NCBI RefSeq assembly: GCF_003997935.1
Contig: NZ_RZQL01000010.1
Span: 1 to 57,102, forward strand
DNA from: Mesorhizobium sp. M7A.F.Ca.US.006.01.1.1
Lineage (GTDB): Bacteria > Pseudomonadota > Alphaproteobacteria > Rhizobiales > Rhizobiaceae
Reading direction: 5' to 3'
DNA: 57,102 nucleotides
Position numbers and translations under genes: made by a program. Below, piece by piece: positions 25,306-34,063 of this stretch. The notes beneath the pieces are model-generated. The model made no database searches. It was not told the origin of the DNA and saw only the letters and a list, made by a program, of their open reading frames with translations. Each line of letters opens with the position of its first letter. Position 1 is the stretch's first letter.

Positions 25306-27426
25306 CTACCGGTTACCGCCCAGCGCCGAGGCAAGGCGCACAAGCGAGAGGAACTCGGACCTGTACCCAAACGGGTCGGCTCCTCGAGCGGCAGTGGCAA
25401 TCTCCATAATCTTGTCGTAGCCGAACTTCGCGGTCGCATCCTCGTCGCGCAGCTTCTGGCCGAAGGCCGCAACCGCGACGGAGAAACGCTGGTCGGTGCT
25501 GGCCTGGTCGAAGGACGAAATCTCGTTGGCCGAGGTCACCGGCGTGGTGATCAGCTTCGAGACGTCTTCATTCGGCAGCTTGTAGCGGATCTTGACGAAG
25601 GCATATTCGCCCGCATTGGCGACGCCGCCATTGTCCACCGACGCCTGGCCATAACGCAGCGGATCGATCTGCTCACCGCCGCTGCCCTTGGGCGTGATTT
25701 CGTAGATCGCGGTGACGGAATGGCCCGAGCCGATATCGCCGGCATCGACGCGGTCATTGTTGAAATCCTCGCGGTTCAAAGCGCGGGTCTCATAGCCGAT
25801 CAGGCGATATTCCGAGACCTTGTTCGGGTTGAACTCGACCTGGATCTTGACGTCCTTGGCGATGGTGAACAGCGTCGACGAGGCATCCTCGACCAGCACC
25901 TTTTCAGCCTCCGCCAGCGTATCGATATAGGCGGCGGTGCCGTTGCCGTTCTGGGCGATGGTCTGCATCATCTGGTCGTTCAGATTGCCGCGGCCGAAGC
26001 CGAACACCGACAGGAAGACACCGGTCTTGCGCTCGCTCTCGATCAACCGCTTCAGGTCGTCGTCGTCGCTCTGACCGATATTGAAGTCGCCGTCGGTGGC
26101 GAGCATCACCCGGTTGACGCCGTCCTTGACGAAGGATTTTTGCGCCAGCCTGTAGGCTTCCTTGATGCCCGCCTCGCCGGCCGTGCTGCCGCCGGGCGTC
26201 AGATTGTCGATGGCACTGAGGATCTTGTCCTTTTCGGACGCCTTGGTCGGCTCCAGGACTGTGCCGGCGTCACCCGCATAGGTGACGATCGAGATGGTGT
26301 CGTCGGCCTTCAGCTTGCTGACCAGCAGCCGGAAAGCCGATTTGAGCAGCGGCAGCTTGTCCGGCTCGTCCATCGAGCCCGAGACGTCGATCAGAAAGAC
26401 CAGATTGGCCTTCGGCTGCTCGGTCGGCTTGACGTCAAACCCCTTGATGGCGACGTGCATCAGCCTGGTGTGCGTGTTCCACGGCGTCGGCATGACGCTG
26501 ACGGTCGAGTTGAAGGGTGTCGAGGCCGACTCCGGACCCTTCCAGTCATAGGGGAAGTAGTTGATCATCTCCTCGACGCGAACAGTATCGGCCTGCGGCA
26601 GGGTGCCCTGCTTCAGCGAGCTGCGCACGAAGGAATAGGAGGCCGTGTCGACGTCGATCGAGAAGGTCGAGACCGGATCCTCGAGTGCCGCATGCACCGG
26701 ATTGGCCTTGAAATCCTCGATGCGGTCGCGGTTTTCCGGTGGCGGCTGCATCTGGTCGGCCGGCAAGGTCGACGGCTGCTGCGGCGCCATCAGCTTGGAC
26801 TCGGCCGGCATGCGGGCCCGCGACGTGCTGGGCGCACTTACGGCGCCATCCAATGCAAATTCGCCTGTCGGAGCCGGTGGCGCAGGCTCGGCCAGCACAC
26901 CGCGCTCCAGCGCATTCTGTTGTGCCGCGCCGCCGGCAACGGTCGATTCGGATTTCTGCGGCGAGGCCGGCGCCACAAGCGCATCGGTGGCGTTGCGGCT
27001 TTCCACATCGGCGTCGGCCTTCTTGTCCTTCTCCAGCCCGGTCGGAGCCGGCTTCGGCTGAGCGGTCGTTGGCTTCACCGTCGCCGGCTTGTCGGCCAGC
27101 GTCTCGCTGATTTTCTCGTCGCCGCCGAATTTCGGCGGCTGTTCCCTCAGCAGATGGAAGGTGGCGTATCCGGCGATCGGCAGGGCGACGAGCCCGGCAA
27201 GAGCCGGCGTGGCAATGAGTTTCTTTTGCATGATCTCGCTCCAGAGCTTTTGTGCTCGCTCTGTGAGACGAAGCCCGCCAACCGATCCTTGGGTAACGGC
27301 AGAAATATTTTCCTGATCGTAGGCGCGCAGGGCGGCTTCGAAAGCACGTGCCTTGGCGTCCTGGGCGGGCGCCGGCGCCGCTATATCGCGCAATCTGTTG
27401 AGTTCGTTGTCTTCGACCATGGTCAC
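25306..27426 (-). CDS. vWA domain protein (YfbK-like) with anti-sigma-like N-terminus
   Basis: A 706-aa protein. Residues 1-70 are cytoplasmic-looking and resemble an anti-sigma region. A single transmembrane segment lies near 72-92 (ATPALAGLVALPIAGYATF), then about 140 residues of Pro/Ala-rich linker. Next come the vWF_A N-terminal domain (about 235-325), a vWA domain with MIDAS motif DVSGSMD, and a C-terminal DUF3520 domain. It should be anchored in the inner membrane with the vWA part in the periplasm, binding metal and a partner protein. Its ATG overlaps the stop of the upstream ECF sigma factor by four bases, so it may be that factor's membrane partner. Function is otherwise unknown. Confidence 0.87.
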   Translation of the reverse strand: MTMVEDNELNRLRDIAAPAPAQDAKARAFEAALRAYDQENISAVTQGSVGGLRLTERAQKLWSEIMQKKLIATPALAGLVALPIAGYATFHLLREQPPKFGGDEKISETLADKPATVKPTTAQPKPAPTGLEKDKKADADVESRNATDALVAPASPQKSESTVAGGAAQQNALERGVLAEPAPPAPTGEFALDGAVSAPSTSRARMPAESKLMAPQQPSTLPADQMQPPPENRDRIEDFKANPVHAALEDPVSTFSIDVDTASYSFVRSSLKQGTLPQADTVRVEEMINYFPYDWKGPESASTPFNSTVSVMPTPWNTHTRLMHVAIKGFDVKPTEQPKANLVFLIDVSGSMDEPDKLPLLKSAFRLLVSKLKADDTISIVTYAGDAGTVLEPTKASEKDKILSAIDNLTPGGSTAGEAGIKEAYRLAQKSFVKDGVNRVMLATDGDFNIGQSDDDDLKRLIESERKTGVFLSVFGFGRGNLNDQMMQTIAQNGNGTAAYIDTLAEAEKVLVEDASSTLFTIAKDVKIQVEFNPNKVSEYRLIGYETRALNREDFNNDRVDAGDIGSGHSVTAIYEITPKGSGGEQIDPLRYGQASVDNGGVANAGEYAFVKIRYKLPNEDVSKLITTPVTSANEISSFDQASTDQRFSVAVAAFGQKLRDEDATAKFGYDKIMEIATAARGADPFGYRSEFLSLVRLASALGGNR

Positions 27427-27986
27427 ACTTCCCCGGCCGAGCGCATCAGCGTCTTCAGCCGTTTCTTCGCTTCATGGATGTGCCAGGAAACCGTCGTCTC
27501 CGAGATCGCCATCGCCTCGGCGGCGGCCGCATGGCTCAGGCCCTCGCCATAGACCAAAAGCACGGCGTCGCGCTGCTTGTCCGGCAATCGCCGGACGGCT
27601 GCCCACAGCGCTTCGGCAGGGTCTTCCGGTTCGACCGACGCTTCGCCCGAAATCAGTGCATGGACGCCATAGGCCTCGGTCTTGACGGTCTCGCGGGCGG
27701 ACTTTCGCATCATGTCGCGCGCGGCGTTCATCGTCACGGAATAGAGCCATGTCGTGAAAGCGCCGCCGCCGCGATAGTCGCGGATCGCCTTGCCCAGCCT
27801 GACGCAGACTTCCTGGGCGATGTCTTCGGCATCGGCCTTCCTGCCGCACCAGCGATAGGCGGTGCGATAGACGAAGTCATAGTGCCTTTCCAGCAATGTG
27901 CTGAAGGCCACTCTGTCTCCGCCCTTCGCCCGCCCGATCAGTTCGGCGTCGGAGGCTTCGCTCTCATCCAGCATCATCGCCATCAT
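27423..27986 (-). CDS. ECF-type RNA polymerase sigma factor
   Basis: A 187-aa sigma-70 family factor with region 2 (YDFVYRTAYRWCGRKADAED, about 30-50, then IAQEVCVRLGKAI) and region 4 (LLVYGEGLSHAAAAEAMAIS, with an HTH). The length suits ECF factors. It is translationally coupled (ATGA) to the vWA protein, whose N-terminus and single membrane span suggest an anti-sigma or signal-transmission role. Several in-frame ATGs occur within the first 15 bases, so the exact start is open. No matching target promoter was identified. Confidence 0.88.
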   Translation of the reverse strand: MMAMMLDESEASDAELIGRAKGGDRVAFSTLLERHYDFVYRTAYRWCGRKADAEDIAQEVCVRLGKAIRDYRGGGAFTTWLYSVTMNAARDMMRKSARETVKTEAYGVHALISGEASVEPEDPAEALWAAVRRLPDKQRDAVLLVYGEGLSHAAAAEAMAISETTVSWHIHEAKKRLKTLMRSAGEV

Positions 27987-28076
27987 TTGCCTGTTGGACG
28001 AAGGCTAATGGCTAATCCTTGGGGCAATGGAAAGATTTTTTTGGAAACCGCCGGATCGTGACCGCCGACACCCCGC

Positions 28077-28106
28077 TTGACACATTCATATCTCGACGGT
28101 TATACG
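28077..28106 (+). promoter_or_regulatory. Strong sigma70-type promoter of the ArsR operon
   Basis: Consensus TTGACA (28077-28082) and TTATAC (28100-28105) are separated by 17 bp, 33 bp before the ArsR ATG. This is the clearest housekeeping promoter in the window. A short AT-rich dyad around the -10 could be an ArsR autoregulation site, but no obvious palindrome covers it. Confidence 0.65.
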
Positions 28107-28138
28107 TCAATCAATAGCCACAGGGTTATCGATCCCGG

Positions 28139-28462
28139 ATGACGAACGCTCACGATGTTCTCTTCAGAACGCTCTCCGATCCGACGCGTCGAGCGATCTT
28201 CGAGCGCCTGTGCCGGCAAGGCGAGCAGACGGTCGGCGCCCTGACGGCTCAGTCAGGGGTCTCTCAACCTGCGGTGTCGAAGCATCTCGGCGTGCTCAGG
28301 CAGGCCGGGCTGGTGCGCGACCGCCATCAAGGACGGCAGACCCATTATAGCGCCCAACTCGCAGCACTTGCCCCACTGACCGACTGGACGAACCAGATGA
28401 ACGCATTCTGGCAGAGCCGGTTCGATGATCTCGAAAATTTGCTCAAAAGAATGGACCAATGA
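28139..28462 (+). CDS. ArsR-family transcriptional regulator
   Basis: A 107-aa winged-helix repressor with the typical opening LFRTLSDPTRRAIFERL and recognition segment SGVSQPAVSKHLGVLRQAGL. There is no ArsR/SmtB metal-binding cysteine motif; this subgroup is usually paired with an SRPBCC protein. Its stop overlaps the ATG of that SRPBCC gene by four bases. It likely represses its own operon of small stress or ligand-binding proteins. Confidence 0.9.
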   Translation: MTNAHDVLFRTLSDPTRRAIFERLCRQGEQTVGALTAQSGVSQPAVSKHLGVLRQAGLVRDRHQGRQTHYSAQLAALAPLTDWTNQMNAFWQSRFDDLENLLKRMDQ

Positions 28463-28884
28463 CCAACATCGCGACCGAAACGCGCTCCGTCATCGTCGAA
28501 CGTGAGATCCCCTATCCGCCGGAAAAAATCTGGCGCGCGCTGACCCAACCGCATCTGATCGAGGAATGGCTGATGAAGAATGACTTCAAGCCAGTCGTAG
28601 ACCACCGTTTCAATCTGCGAAAGGAACCGCAGCCTGACGTGAGCATTGTTATCGACTGTCAGGTAACAGCCGTCGAATTGAACAAGACACTGTCCTACAC
28701 GTGGCAGGCCTATGGCCTTGAGAGTGTCGTCACCTGGACACTCCTGCCGACCAGCACGGGCACCCGGTTGCGCATGGAACAATCCGGCTTCCGGCCGGAT
28801 CAGGAGCAGGCGTATCGGGGCGCGACGAGGGGGTGGCGGCAGTACTTTACGAATCTGAGTCAGGTCCTGGCGCGGATAGATTGA
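28459..28884 (+). CDS. SRPBCC (AHSA1-like) domain protein
   Basis: A 141-aa START/Bet v1-fold protein. The opening VEREIPYPPEKIWRALTQPH and the later LSYTWQAYGLESVVTWTL are diagnostic of the AHSA1-type SRPBCC family, which binds hydrophobic ligands in a large cavity. It is translationally coupled to the ArsR gene, and such pairs are common in proteobacteria. The ligand is unknown. Confidence 0.88.
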   Translation: MTNIATETRSVIVEREIPYPPEKIWRALTQPHLIEEWLMKNDFKPVVDHRFNLRKEPQPDVSIVIDCQVTAVELNKTLSYTWQAYGLESVVTWTLLPTSTGTRLRMEQSGFRPDQEQAYRGATRGWRQYFTNLSQVLARID

Positions 28885-28938
28885 AACCCGCCGGTGCGGA
28901 TCGGTGGTCCGCGTCGGCTGTTTTGACAGGAGGAACTA

Positions 28939-29160
28939 TTGGACTGGAACATGTGGGTTCGGCAAATTCATCGCTGGCTGTCGATCATCTTTACGCTGAC
29001 CGTCATCGCCAACTTCGTCACCATGGCATTCGGCCAGCCTCCCGCCTGGGTGGTCTACTCGCCGCTCCTGCCGCTCTTCCTGCTGCTGTTCAGCGGCCTG
29101 TACATGTTCGTGCTGCCCTATGCCGCCAAGGGGCGCGGCGCGCAGCGTGCCAGCGGATAG
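28939..29160 (+). CDS. Small inner-membrane protein, two transmembrane helices, TTG start
   Basis: A 73-aa protein with two hydrophobic spans (WLSIIFTLTVIANFVTMAF and YSPLLPLFLLLFSGLYMFVL) and a basic C-terminus. The start is TTG at 28939 because a perfect AGGAGG lies five bases upstream; the first in-frame ATG, at 28951, is too far from it. It belongs to the ArsR/SRPBCC/DUF1801 gene row and may be cotranscribed. Function unknown. Confidence 0.7.
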   Translation: MDWNMWVRQIHRWLSIIFTLTVIANFVTMAFGQPPAWVVYSPLLPLFLLLFSGLYMFVLPYAAKGRGAQRASG

Positions 29161-29171
29161 GAGTGGGCAGA

Positions 29172-29612
29172 ATGGCCAAGACGCAGGGACAATCGACCAA
29201 GTCCAAGGCTGCGCCAGTGCTGCTCTCGGGCGGCAACCCGCAAATCGCCAAGGGCGACGGAGACGCCCCGGTGCAGGCCTACATCTCGGCAATGCCGGGC
29301 TGGAAGCGCCGGCTCGGCGAACGCCTCGACGCGCTCATCGAGCGCAACGTGCCCGACGTCCGCAAAGCCGTGCGATGGAACTCACCCTTCTACGGCATCG
29401 AAGGCCAGGGCTGGTTCGTGAGTTTCCATGTCTTCAACCGCTATTTGAAGGTGACCTTCTTCAGTGGCATCTCATTGCAGCCGATCCCACCAGGGGGCAC
29501 GGCCAAGAGCAAGGATGTGCGCTGGATCGACATCCGCGAAGGCCAGTTCGACGAGGCGCGGATGGCGGACTGGGTGAAGCAGGCCGCCGCCCTGCCCGGC
29601 TGGATCCCGTAG
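29172..29612 (+). CDS. DUF1801 domain protein, copy 1
   Basis: A 146-aa protein of the YdhG/DUF1801 family. Characteristic pieces are VQAYISAMPGWKRRLGERLD, then VRKAVRWNSPFYGIEGQGWF and VTFFSGISL. These small alpha/beta proteins resemble YdeI-like and frataxin-like folds and have no proven biochemical role. The start is the ATG at 29172, 11 bp behind the small membrane protein. It is one of two DUF1801-type genes in this cluster. Confidence 0.85.
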   Translation: MAKTQGQSTKSKAAPVLLSGGNPQIAKGDGDAPVQAYISAMPGWKRRLGERLDALIERNVPDVRKAVRWNSPFYGIEGQGWFVSFHVFNRYLKVTFFSGISLQPIPPGGTAKSKDVRWIDIREGQFDEARMADWVKQAAALPGWIP

Positions 29613-29692
29613 CGGCCGCAACGACTGCAAACAAAAATTCAAATTCTTTCTGCCGAAAAGGCGGGGCCAAAGACGACAGAGGAGAAAGAGCC

Positions 29693-30085
29693 ATGAAGAT
29701 CAAGCTGACCAGCGTGTATGTGGACAACCAGGAAAACGCACTGCGCTTCTACACCGACGTGCTGGGCTTCACCAAAAAGGCCGATTTCAGCAATGGGCCT
29801 TATCGCTGGCTGACCGTGGCCTCCGCTGAAGAGCCTGATGGAACCGAGCTGCAGCTCGCGCTCAACGACAACCCGGCCGCCAAGGCCTATCAGGAAGCCA
29901 TCTTCAAGCAGGGCCAGCCCGCCGTCATGTTCTTCACCGACGACGTCAAGGGCGACTACGAGCGTATCAAGGCGAAGGGTGGCGCGTTTATCAAACCGCC
30001 GACCGAGGTGACCGGCTCGACCATCGCCCAGTTGAACGACAGCTGCGGCAACCTCATTCAGATCACCCAGCTGGCGCGCTGGTAA
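29693..30085 (+). CDS. VOC (glyoxalase/bleomycin-resistance fold) family protein
   Basis: A 130-aa vicinal-oxygen-chelate protein with paired beta-alpha-beta-beta-beta units. It shows VYVDNQENALRFYTDVLGF at the start and a second half with PAVMFFTDDVKGDYERIKAK and a C-terminal GNLIQITQL. A strong ribosome-binding site AGGAG precedes the ATG at 29693. Members bind a divalent metal and act as lyases, dioxygenases or resistance proteins. The substrate cannot be read here. Confidence 0.9.
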   Translation: MKIKLTSVYVDNQENALRFYTDVLGFTKKADFSNGPYRWLTVASAEEPDGTELQLALNDNPAAKAYQEAIFKQGQPAVMFFTDDVKGDYERIKAKGGAFIKPPTEVTGSTIAQLNDSCGNLIQITQLARW

Positions 30086-30125
30086 CGCGCGGCGGTTGAA
30101 CGCGTCGAGGCACAGGAGACACCCA

Positions 30126-30533
<408 letters not shown>

Positions 30534-30535
30534 GT

Positions 30536-31714
30536 CTATGCTGCCTGCCCCGCCACCCAGCCCGACGACCATGCCCACTGGAAATTATAACCGCCCAGCC
30601 AACCCGTGACATCGACGGCTTCGCCGATGAAAAACAGGCCCGGCACGGATTTCGCCTGCATCGTCTTCTGGTCCAGCCCGTTGGTGTCGACCCCACCCAG
30701 CGTCACTTCGGCGGTGCGGTAGCCCTCCGAGCCGGCAGGCTTGATGCGCCAGTCATTGACTGCGGCAGTTATGGTTTTGATCTGGGCGTCGGAAAGATCG
30801 GCAAGGTTGCCATCGATGCCGGTGCGCTCGGCGATCGACTGCGCAAGCCGCTTCGGCAGATGATTTGCCAGCACCGTCTGCACCGCCTGCCGTCCATTGC
30901 CGCGCTTGGCGGCACGAATGAGGTCTGCCACGTCAACTCCTGGCAGCATGGCGATGCGGATTTCATCGCCCTCGCGCCAATAGGACGAGATCTGCAGGAT
31001 GGACGGTCCGCTGACGCCACGGTGCGTGAACAGCATCGCTTCGGAGAACCGCGTCTTGCCGCAAGCGACTTCCGCGTCGACGGCGTTGCCGGCCAGCGGC
31101 GCCAGCCGCTCGAGCGTGTTTGCGTCGAAGGTCAGCGGAACCAGCGCCGGCCGCGTTTCGACGATGGCAAGGCCGAACCGTTCGGCAAGCTCATAGCCGA
31201 AACCGGTCGCCCCCATCTTGGGGATCGACTTGCCGCCACAGGCCACGACCAGCGACTGGCAAGTAACCAAGCCTGTGGAGAGGGTGAGCGCAAACCCCTC
31301 CACGGTTTTGCGGACATCCTCAACGCTGGCCGAGAGCGCCAGCTCCACGCCCCTGTCCTGCATTTCCGAGACCAGCATGTCGATGATCTGGCGTGCGGAG
31401 CCATCGCAGAACAGCTGCCCCAACGTCTTCTCGTGATAGGCAATGCGGTGGCGTTCGACGAGGGCGATGAAATCGCGTTGCGTATAGCGGCTGAGCGCCG
31501 AAATGCAGAAATGCGGATTACCCGACAGAAAATTCTTCGGGCTGGCATGGATGTTGGTGAAATTGCACCGGCCCCCGCCGGAGATGCGGATCTTCTCGCC
31601 AGGCGCCGCCGCATGATCAAGGATCAGCACCGAACGGCCGCGCTTGGCCGTCTCCACGGCGCACATCATTCCGGCGGCACCCGCGCCGATGATCACGACA
31701 TCATAAGATTGCAT
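30536..31714 (-). CDS. HI0933-family NAD(P)/FAD-dependent flavoprotein (YhiN-like)
   Basis: A 392-aa flavoprotein with N-terminal dinucleotide motif VIIGAGAAGMMCAVETAKRG, the family-specific KIRISGGGRCNFTN, and a C-terminal GLFFIGEAVDVTGWLGGYN closing the FAD site. These are hallmarks of the HI0933-like (BaiN/YhiN) family, a group of mostly uncharacterised ene-reductase-like oxidoreductases. It stands alone, with no operon partner. The start is the ATG at 31714. Confidence 0.9.
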   Translation of the reverse strand: MQSYDVVIIGAGAAGMMCAVETAKRGRSVLILDHAAAPGEKIRISGGGRCNFTNIHASPKNFLSGNPHFCISALSRYTQRDFIALVERHRIAYHEKTLGQLFCDGSARQIIDMLVSEMQDRGVELALSASVEDVRKTVEGFALTLSTGLVTCQSLVVACGGKSIPKMGATGFGYELAERFGLAIVETRPALVPLTFDANTLERLAPLAGNAVDAEVACGKTRFSEAMLFTHRGVSGPSILQISSYWREGDEIRIAMLPGVDVADLIRAAKRGNGRQAVQTVLANHLPKRLAQSIAERTGIDGNLADLSDAQIKTITAAVNDWRIKPAGSEGYRTAEVTLGGVDTNGLDQKTMQAKSVPGLFFIGEAVDVTGWLGGYNFQWAWSSGWVAGQAA

Positions 31715-31796
31715 CAGGCTATTCGTTCCCGCTCGACCGGCTCATTTTGGGGCGCGCCACTTGTGCTGCCTGGTACCACTTTGGCTCGATGGTTTT

Positions 31797-32384
31797 CTAG
31801 CAATCCCGTCCCAGCAGCCTGGTGATCTGGGGGGTGACGATTGTGGTGAACAACCCGGGATCGCTGAAAGCCCTCGCGGACAGCATTGCCCCATGAACCG
31901 ATGCCATCAGCATCTGGGCCTCCTCCTCCGGCCGATTGTTCAAGCGGAACAAGTCCTGCTCCATTCCAGCCTGCAGCACCGACGTAAGCCATTCCGCGAG
32001 ATTTTGGAAATGGGCACGAACGCGTGATGCGACCTCTTCCGGCAGCATCTGCATCTCGCCGGCGAGCATCGCGCAGACGCAGAACGACGGCGAGGCATCG
32101 CGAATGCATGTCCGCCAATAGTTCAGATAGGACTGCAGTTGTTCAGCAGGGCTTGAGAGTTCTCCCCGGAGAGATTCCAAACCCGCTTCGGCCTGCCGCC
32201 TGTAACGATCCACCAACACCGAAACCAACTCGGCCTTCGTCGGAAAGTGATGGTGGATACTCGCCTTCCTGATGCCGATGGCAGCCGAGATATCGGCATA
32301 GCTGAACCCGTTGTAGCCTCCCGCGACGATGAGAGACTGCGCGACATCGAGAATCTTTTCTGAAGTCGAAGCCATTGATTTCAT
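31797..32384 (-). CDS. TetR-family transcriptional repressor
   Basis: A 195-aa regulator with an N-terminal TetR HTH (about 10-55; GGYNGFSYADISAAIGIRKA then SIHHHFPTKAEL) and a C-terminal ligand domain containing a Cys pair (FCVCAMLAGE). It is divergent from a DUF308-type membrane protein gene. Two matched palindromes between the genes (32391-32408 and 32485-32502) are its likely operators, so it should repress both itself and that gene. The inducer is unknown. A second in-frame ATG lies three codons in. Confidence 0.92.
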   Translation of the reverse strand: MKSMASTSEKILDVAQSLIVAGGYNGFSYADISAAIGIRKASIHHHFPTKAELVSVLVDRYRRQAEAGLESLRGELSSPAEQLQSYLNYWRTCIRDASPSFCVCAMLAGEMQMLPEEVASRVRAHFQNLAEWLTSVLQAGMEQDLFRLNNRPEEEAQMLMASVHGAMLSARAFSDPGLFTTIVTPQITRLLGRDC

Positions 32385-32390
32385 GTCGCT

Positions 32391-32408
32391 GCCTACCTTC
32401 TGGTAGGC
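32391..32408. promoter_or_regulatory. TetR operator, proximal copy
   Basis: A perfect palindrome GCCTACC-TTCT-GGTAGGC lies 7 bp before the TetR start codon. Together with the matching site at 32485 it has the same 18-bp size and CTACC/GGTAG core, as expected for two sites read by one dimeric repressor. Confidence 0.75.
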
Positions 32409-32484
32409 AAATTGTCAAGGTTGTGCATCGTTCCCGATTCTCACAGGGACGTGTCCCGACATCGGGTTGACTCAAAGGCTTTGC

Positions 32485-32502
32485 CTACCTACTGATAGGT
32501 AG
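32485..32502. promoter_or_regulatory. TetR operator, distal copy
   Basis: A perfect palindrome CTACCTA-CTGA-TAGGTAG lies 22 bp before the membrane-protein ATG. A possible -35 (TTGACT, 32467-32472) would place the -10 inside it, so binding should block transcription of the membrane protein gene. Confidence 0.75.
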
Positions 32503-32524
32503 ACAGCAATAAGGAAACCTGCCG

Positions 32525-33082
32525 ATGCAAAACCAGTCTTTCACCCAGTCCGGATGGCTACGATCCTATTATTTCGCACGCGCCATATTTTCTATCGCCT
32601 GGGTTGCTGCCGCCATCCTATTCAACGGGCAACCCGGTCCCACCGCGCTTCTGCTCGTGATCTACCCCGCATGGGACGCCCTCGCCAATCTGGTCGACGC
32701 CAAGGTAAATGGCGGCCTGAAGGCCAACTCGTCCCAGGCATTGAATGTCGTGGTCAGCCTGATAACAGCGCTCGCCGTCATCGTGGCGGTCGCCAACGGC
32801 ATGTATGCCGTTCTGGTCGTGTTTGGGGTTTGGGCGATCCTCTCGGGCCTGCTGCAGCTGAACACGGGACTAAAGCGTTGGCGCTACCAAGGCGCACAAT
32901 GGGCGATGATCCTGAGTGGTGCGCAGTCGGCCCTCGCCGGCGGCTTCATGATCAGCCGATCCCTCGGCACGGCTGTGCCGACGATTCTGGACATCGCCCC
33001 TTATGCCGGGTTCGGTGCGTTTTACTTTCTGCTTTCCGCAATTTGGCTTGTCGTCGCAGCCTATCGCAAGGCAAACGCCTAG
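32525..33082 (+). CDS. DUF308-type (HdeD-like) integral membrane protein
   Basis: A 185-aa protein with about six hydrophobic segments (for example AIFSIAWVAAAILF, LNVVVSLITALAVIVAV and FGAFYFLLSAIWLVVAAYR). It has the DUF308 pattern of a small membrane protein with repeated two-helix units. It is divergent from and probably repressed by the TetR protein. Such proteins are often linked to acid or solvent stress, but the function here is unknown. Confidence 0.75.
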   Translation: MQNQSFTQSGWLRSYYFARAIFSIAWVAAAILFNGQPGPTALLLVIYPAWDALANLVDAKVNGGLKANSSQALNVVVSLITALAVIVAVANGMYAVLVVFGVWAILSGLLQLNTGLKRWRYQGAQWAMILSGAQSALAGGFMISRSLGTAVPTILDIAPYAGFGAFYFLLSAIWLVVAAYRKANA

Positions 33083-33221
33083 GCGCAGCCGATCCGGCGG
33101 CGGCAAGGTGAACAGTCATCTGCCGCCGTCGAAAGGGCAAGCATCGCTCACTCTTTGCCGCATCGGCTGCCGTTCTGGTTCAAGACGCGTAGCGTCCTGC
33201 TCTGGGGCGCGACCGCTGACC

Positions 33222-33959
33222 TTAGATCAGCGTCTCTGCGAACAGCGTCGTCAATCGCTTCCAGTGGCGTTCGGCCCCCGCGGCATTGAAAACGCTATGA
33301 TCGGGCACGCACCAGCCATGCGCCATGCCGGCATAGTTCTCGATGACGTGGTCGACTTCCGCAACCCGCAACGCTTCCTCCAATCGCATCGATTGTTCCG
33401 GCGGGAAACTTCTGTCGACACCCGACATGCCGACATAGACGCGCGCCTTGATGGAGGCAGCCTTGCGATGCGGGCTGTCGGCGGCGTCGCTGGCCAGATT
33501 GCCGCCATGGAAGCTTGCGGCCGCTTTTATCCGTTCGGGATAGGTTGCAGCCGCATTCAATGATCGACCGCCGCCCATGCAATAGCCGACGGTGCCGATC
33601 GGCCCGGTGATGCCCTCGGCAGCGAGTGCATCGAGGAATGCACCGCTGTCGCGGATGGTCATCTCCTGCGTCGTGCCGGTGACCAGCGCCATCAGCGGAA
33701 TTTTGGTCTTTTCCTCGGCGAAGGCGGTCTTGGCGTCGAACGGCCCGTAAGGCGCATTGCGGTAGAACAGATCGGGCACCAGCACCGCATAACCTTCATT
33801 CGCCAGCCGCTCGGCCATACCGTCGAGCGCCGGCCGCGGGCCGAAGGCATCCTGATAGAGAATGACGCCGGCCTTGGCAGGAGATGCGTTTGCCGAGCGG
33901 AAAAGCCCGGCATTGGCAACACCATCCCTGGTCTTGATCTGAAGGTCGTGTTTCGTCAT
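33222..33959 (-). CDS. Dienelactone hydrolase family protein
   Basis: A 245-aa alpha/beta hydrolase. The catalytic triad is visible: nucleophile C127 in VGYCMGGGRS, an aspartate in the GVDRSF region, and a histidine in GMAHGWC near the C-terminus. Cysteine as nucleophile is typical of dienelactone hydrolases (carboxymethylenebutenolidase). The start is the ATG at 33959; the longer open frame continuing to 35093 runs antisense to the MFS gene and is not coding. There is no signal peptide. Its pathway is unclear, as no aromatic-degradation genes are near. Confidence 0.88.
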   Translation of the reverse strand: MTKHDLQIKTRDGVANAGLFRSANASPAKAGVILYQDAFGPRPALDGMAERLANEGYAVLVPDLFYRNAPYGPFDAKTAFAEEKTKIPLMALVTGTTQEMTIRDSGAFLDALAAEGITGPIGTVGYCMGGGRSLNAAATYPERIKAAASFHGGNLASDAADSPHRKAASIKARVYVGMSGVDRSFPPEQSMRLEEALRVAEVDHVIENYAGMAHGWCVPDHSVFNAAGAERHWKRLTTLFAETLI

Positions 33960-34063
33960 CGCCCGCTCCGTTCGACTGATGCGCGATACATAGCCGCGCA
34001 AGCCTATACGGCAAGGCGTTCCCTGAACCCGGCAGTCAACATTTCGTGCAGGATTGCGTGGCG

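Noticed and set aside
25720..27552. 610-codon plus-strand frame opposite the vWA gene
   Set aside because: It is antisense to a well-supported gene, with no recognisable domain.
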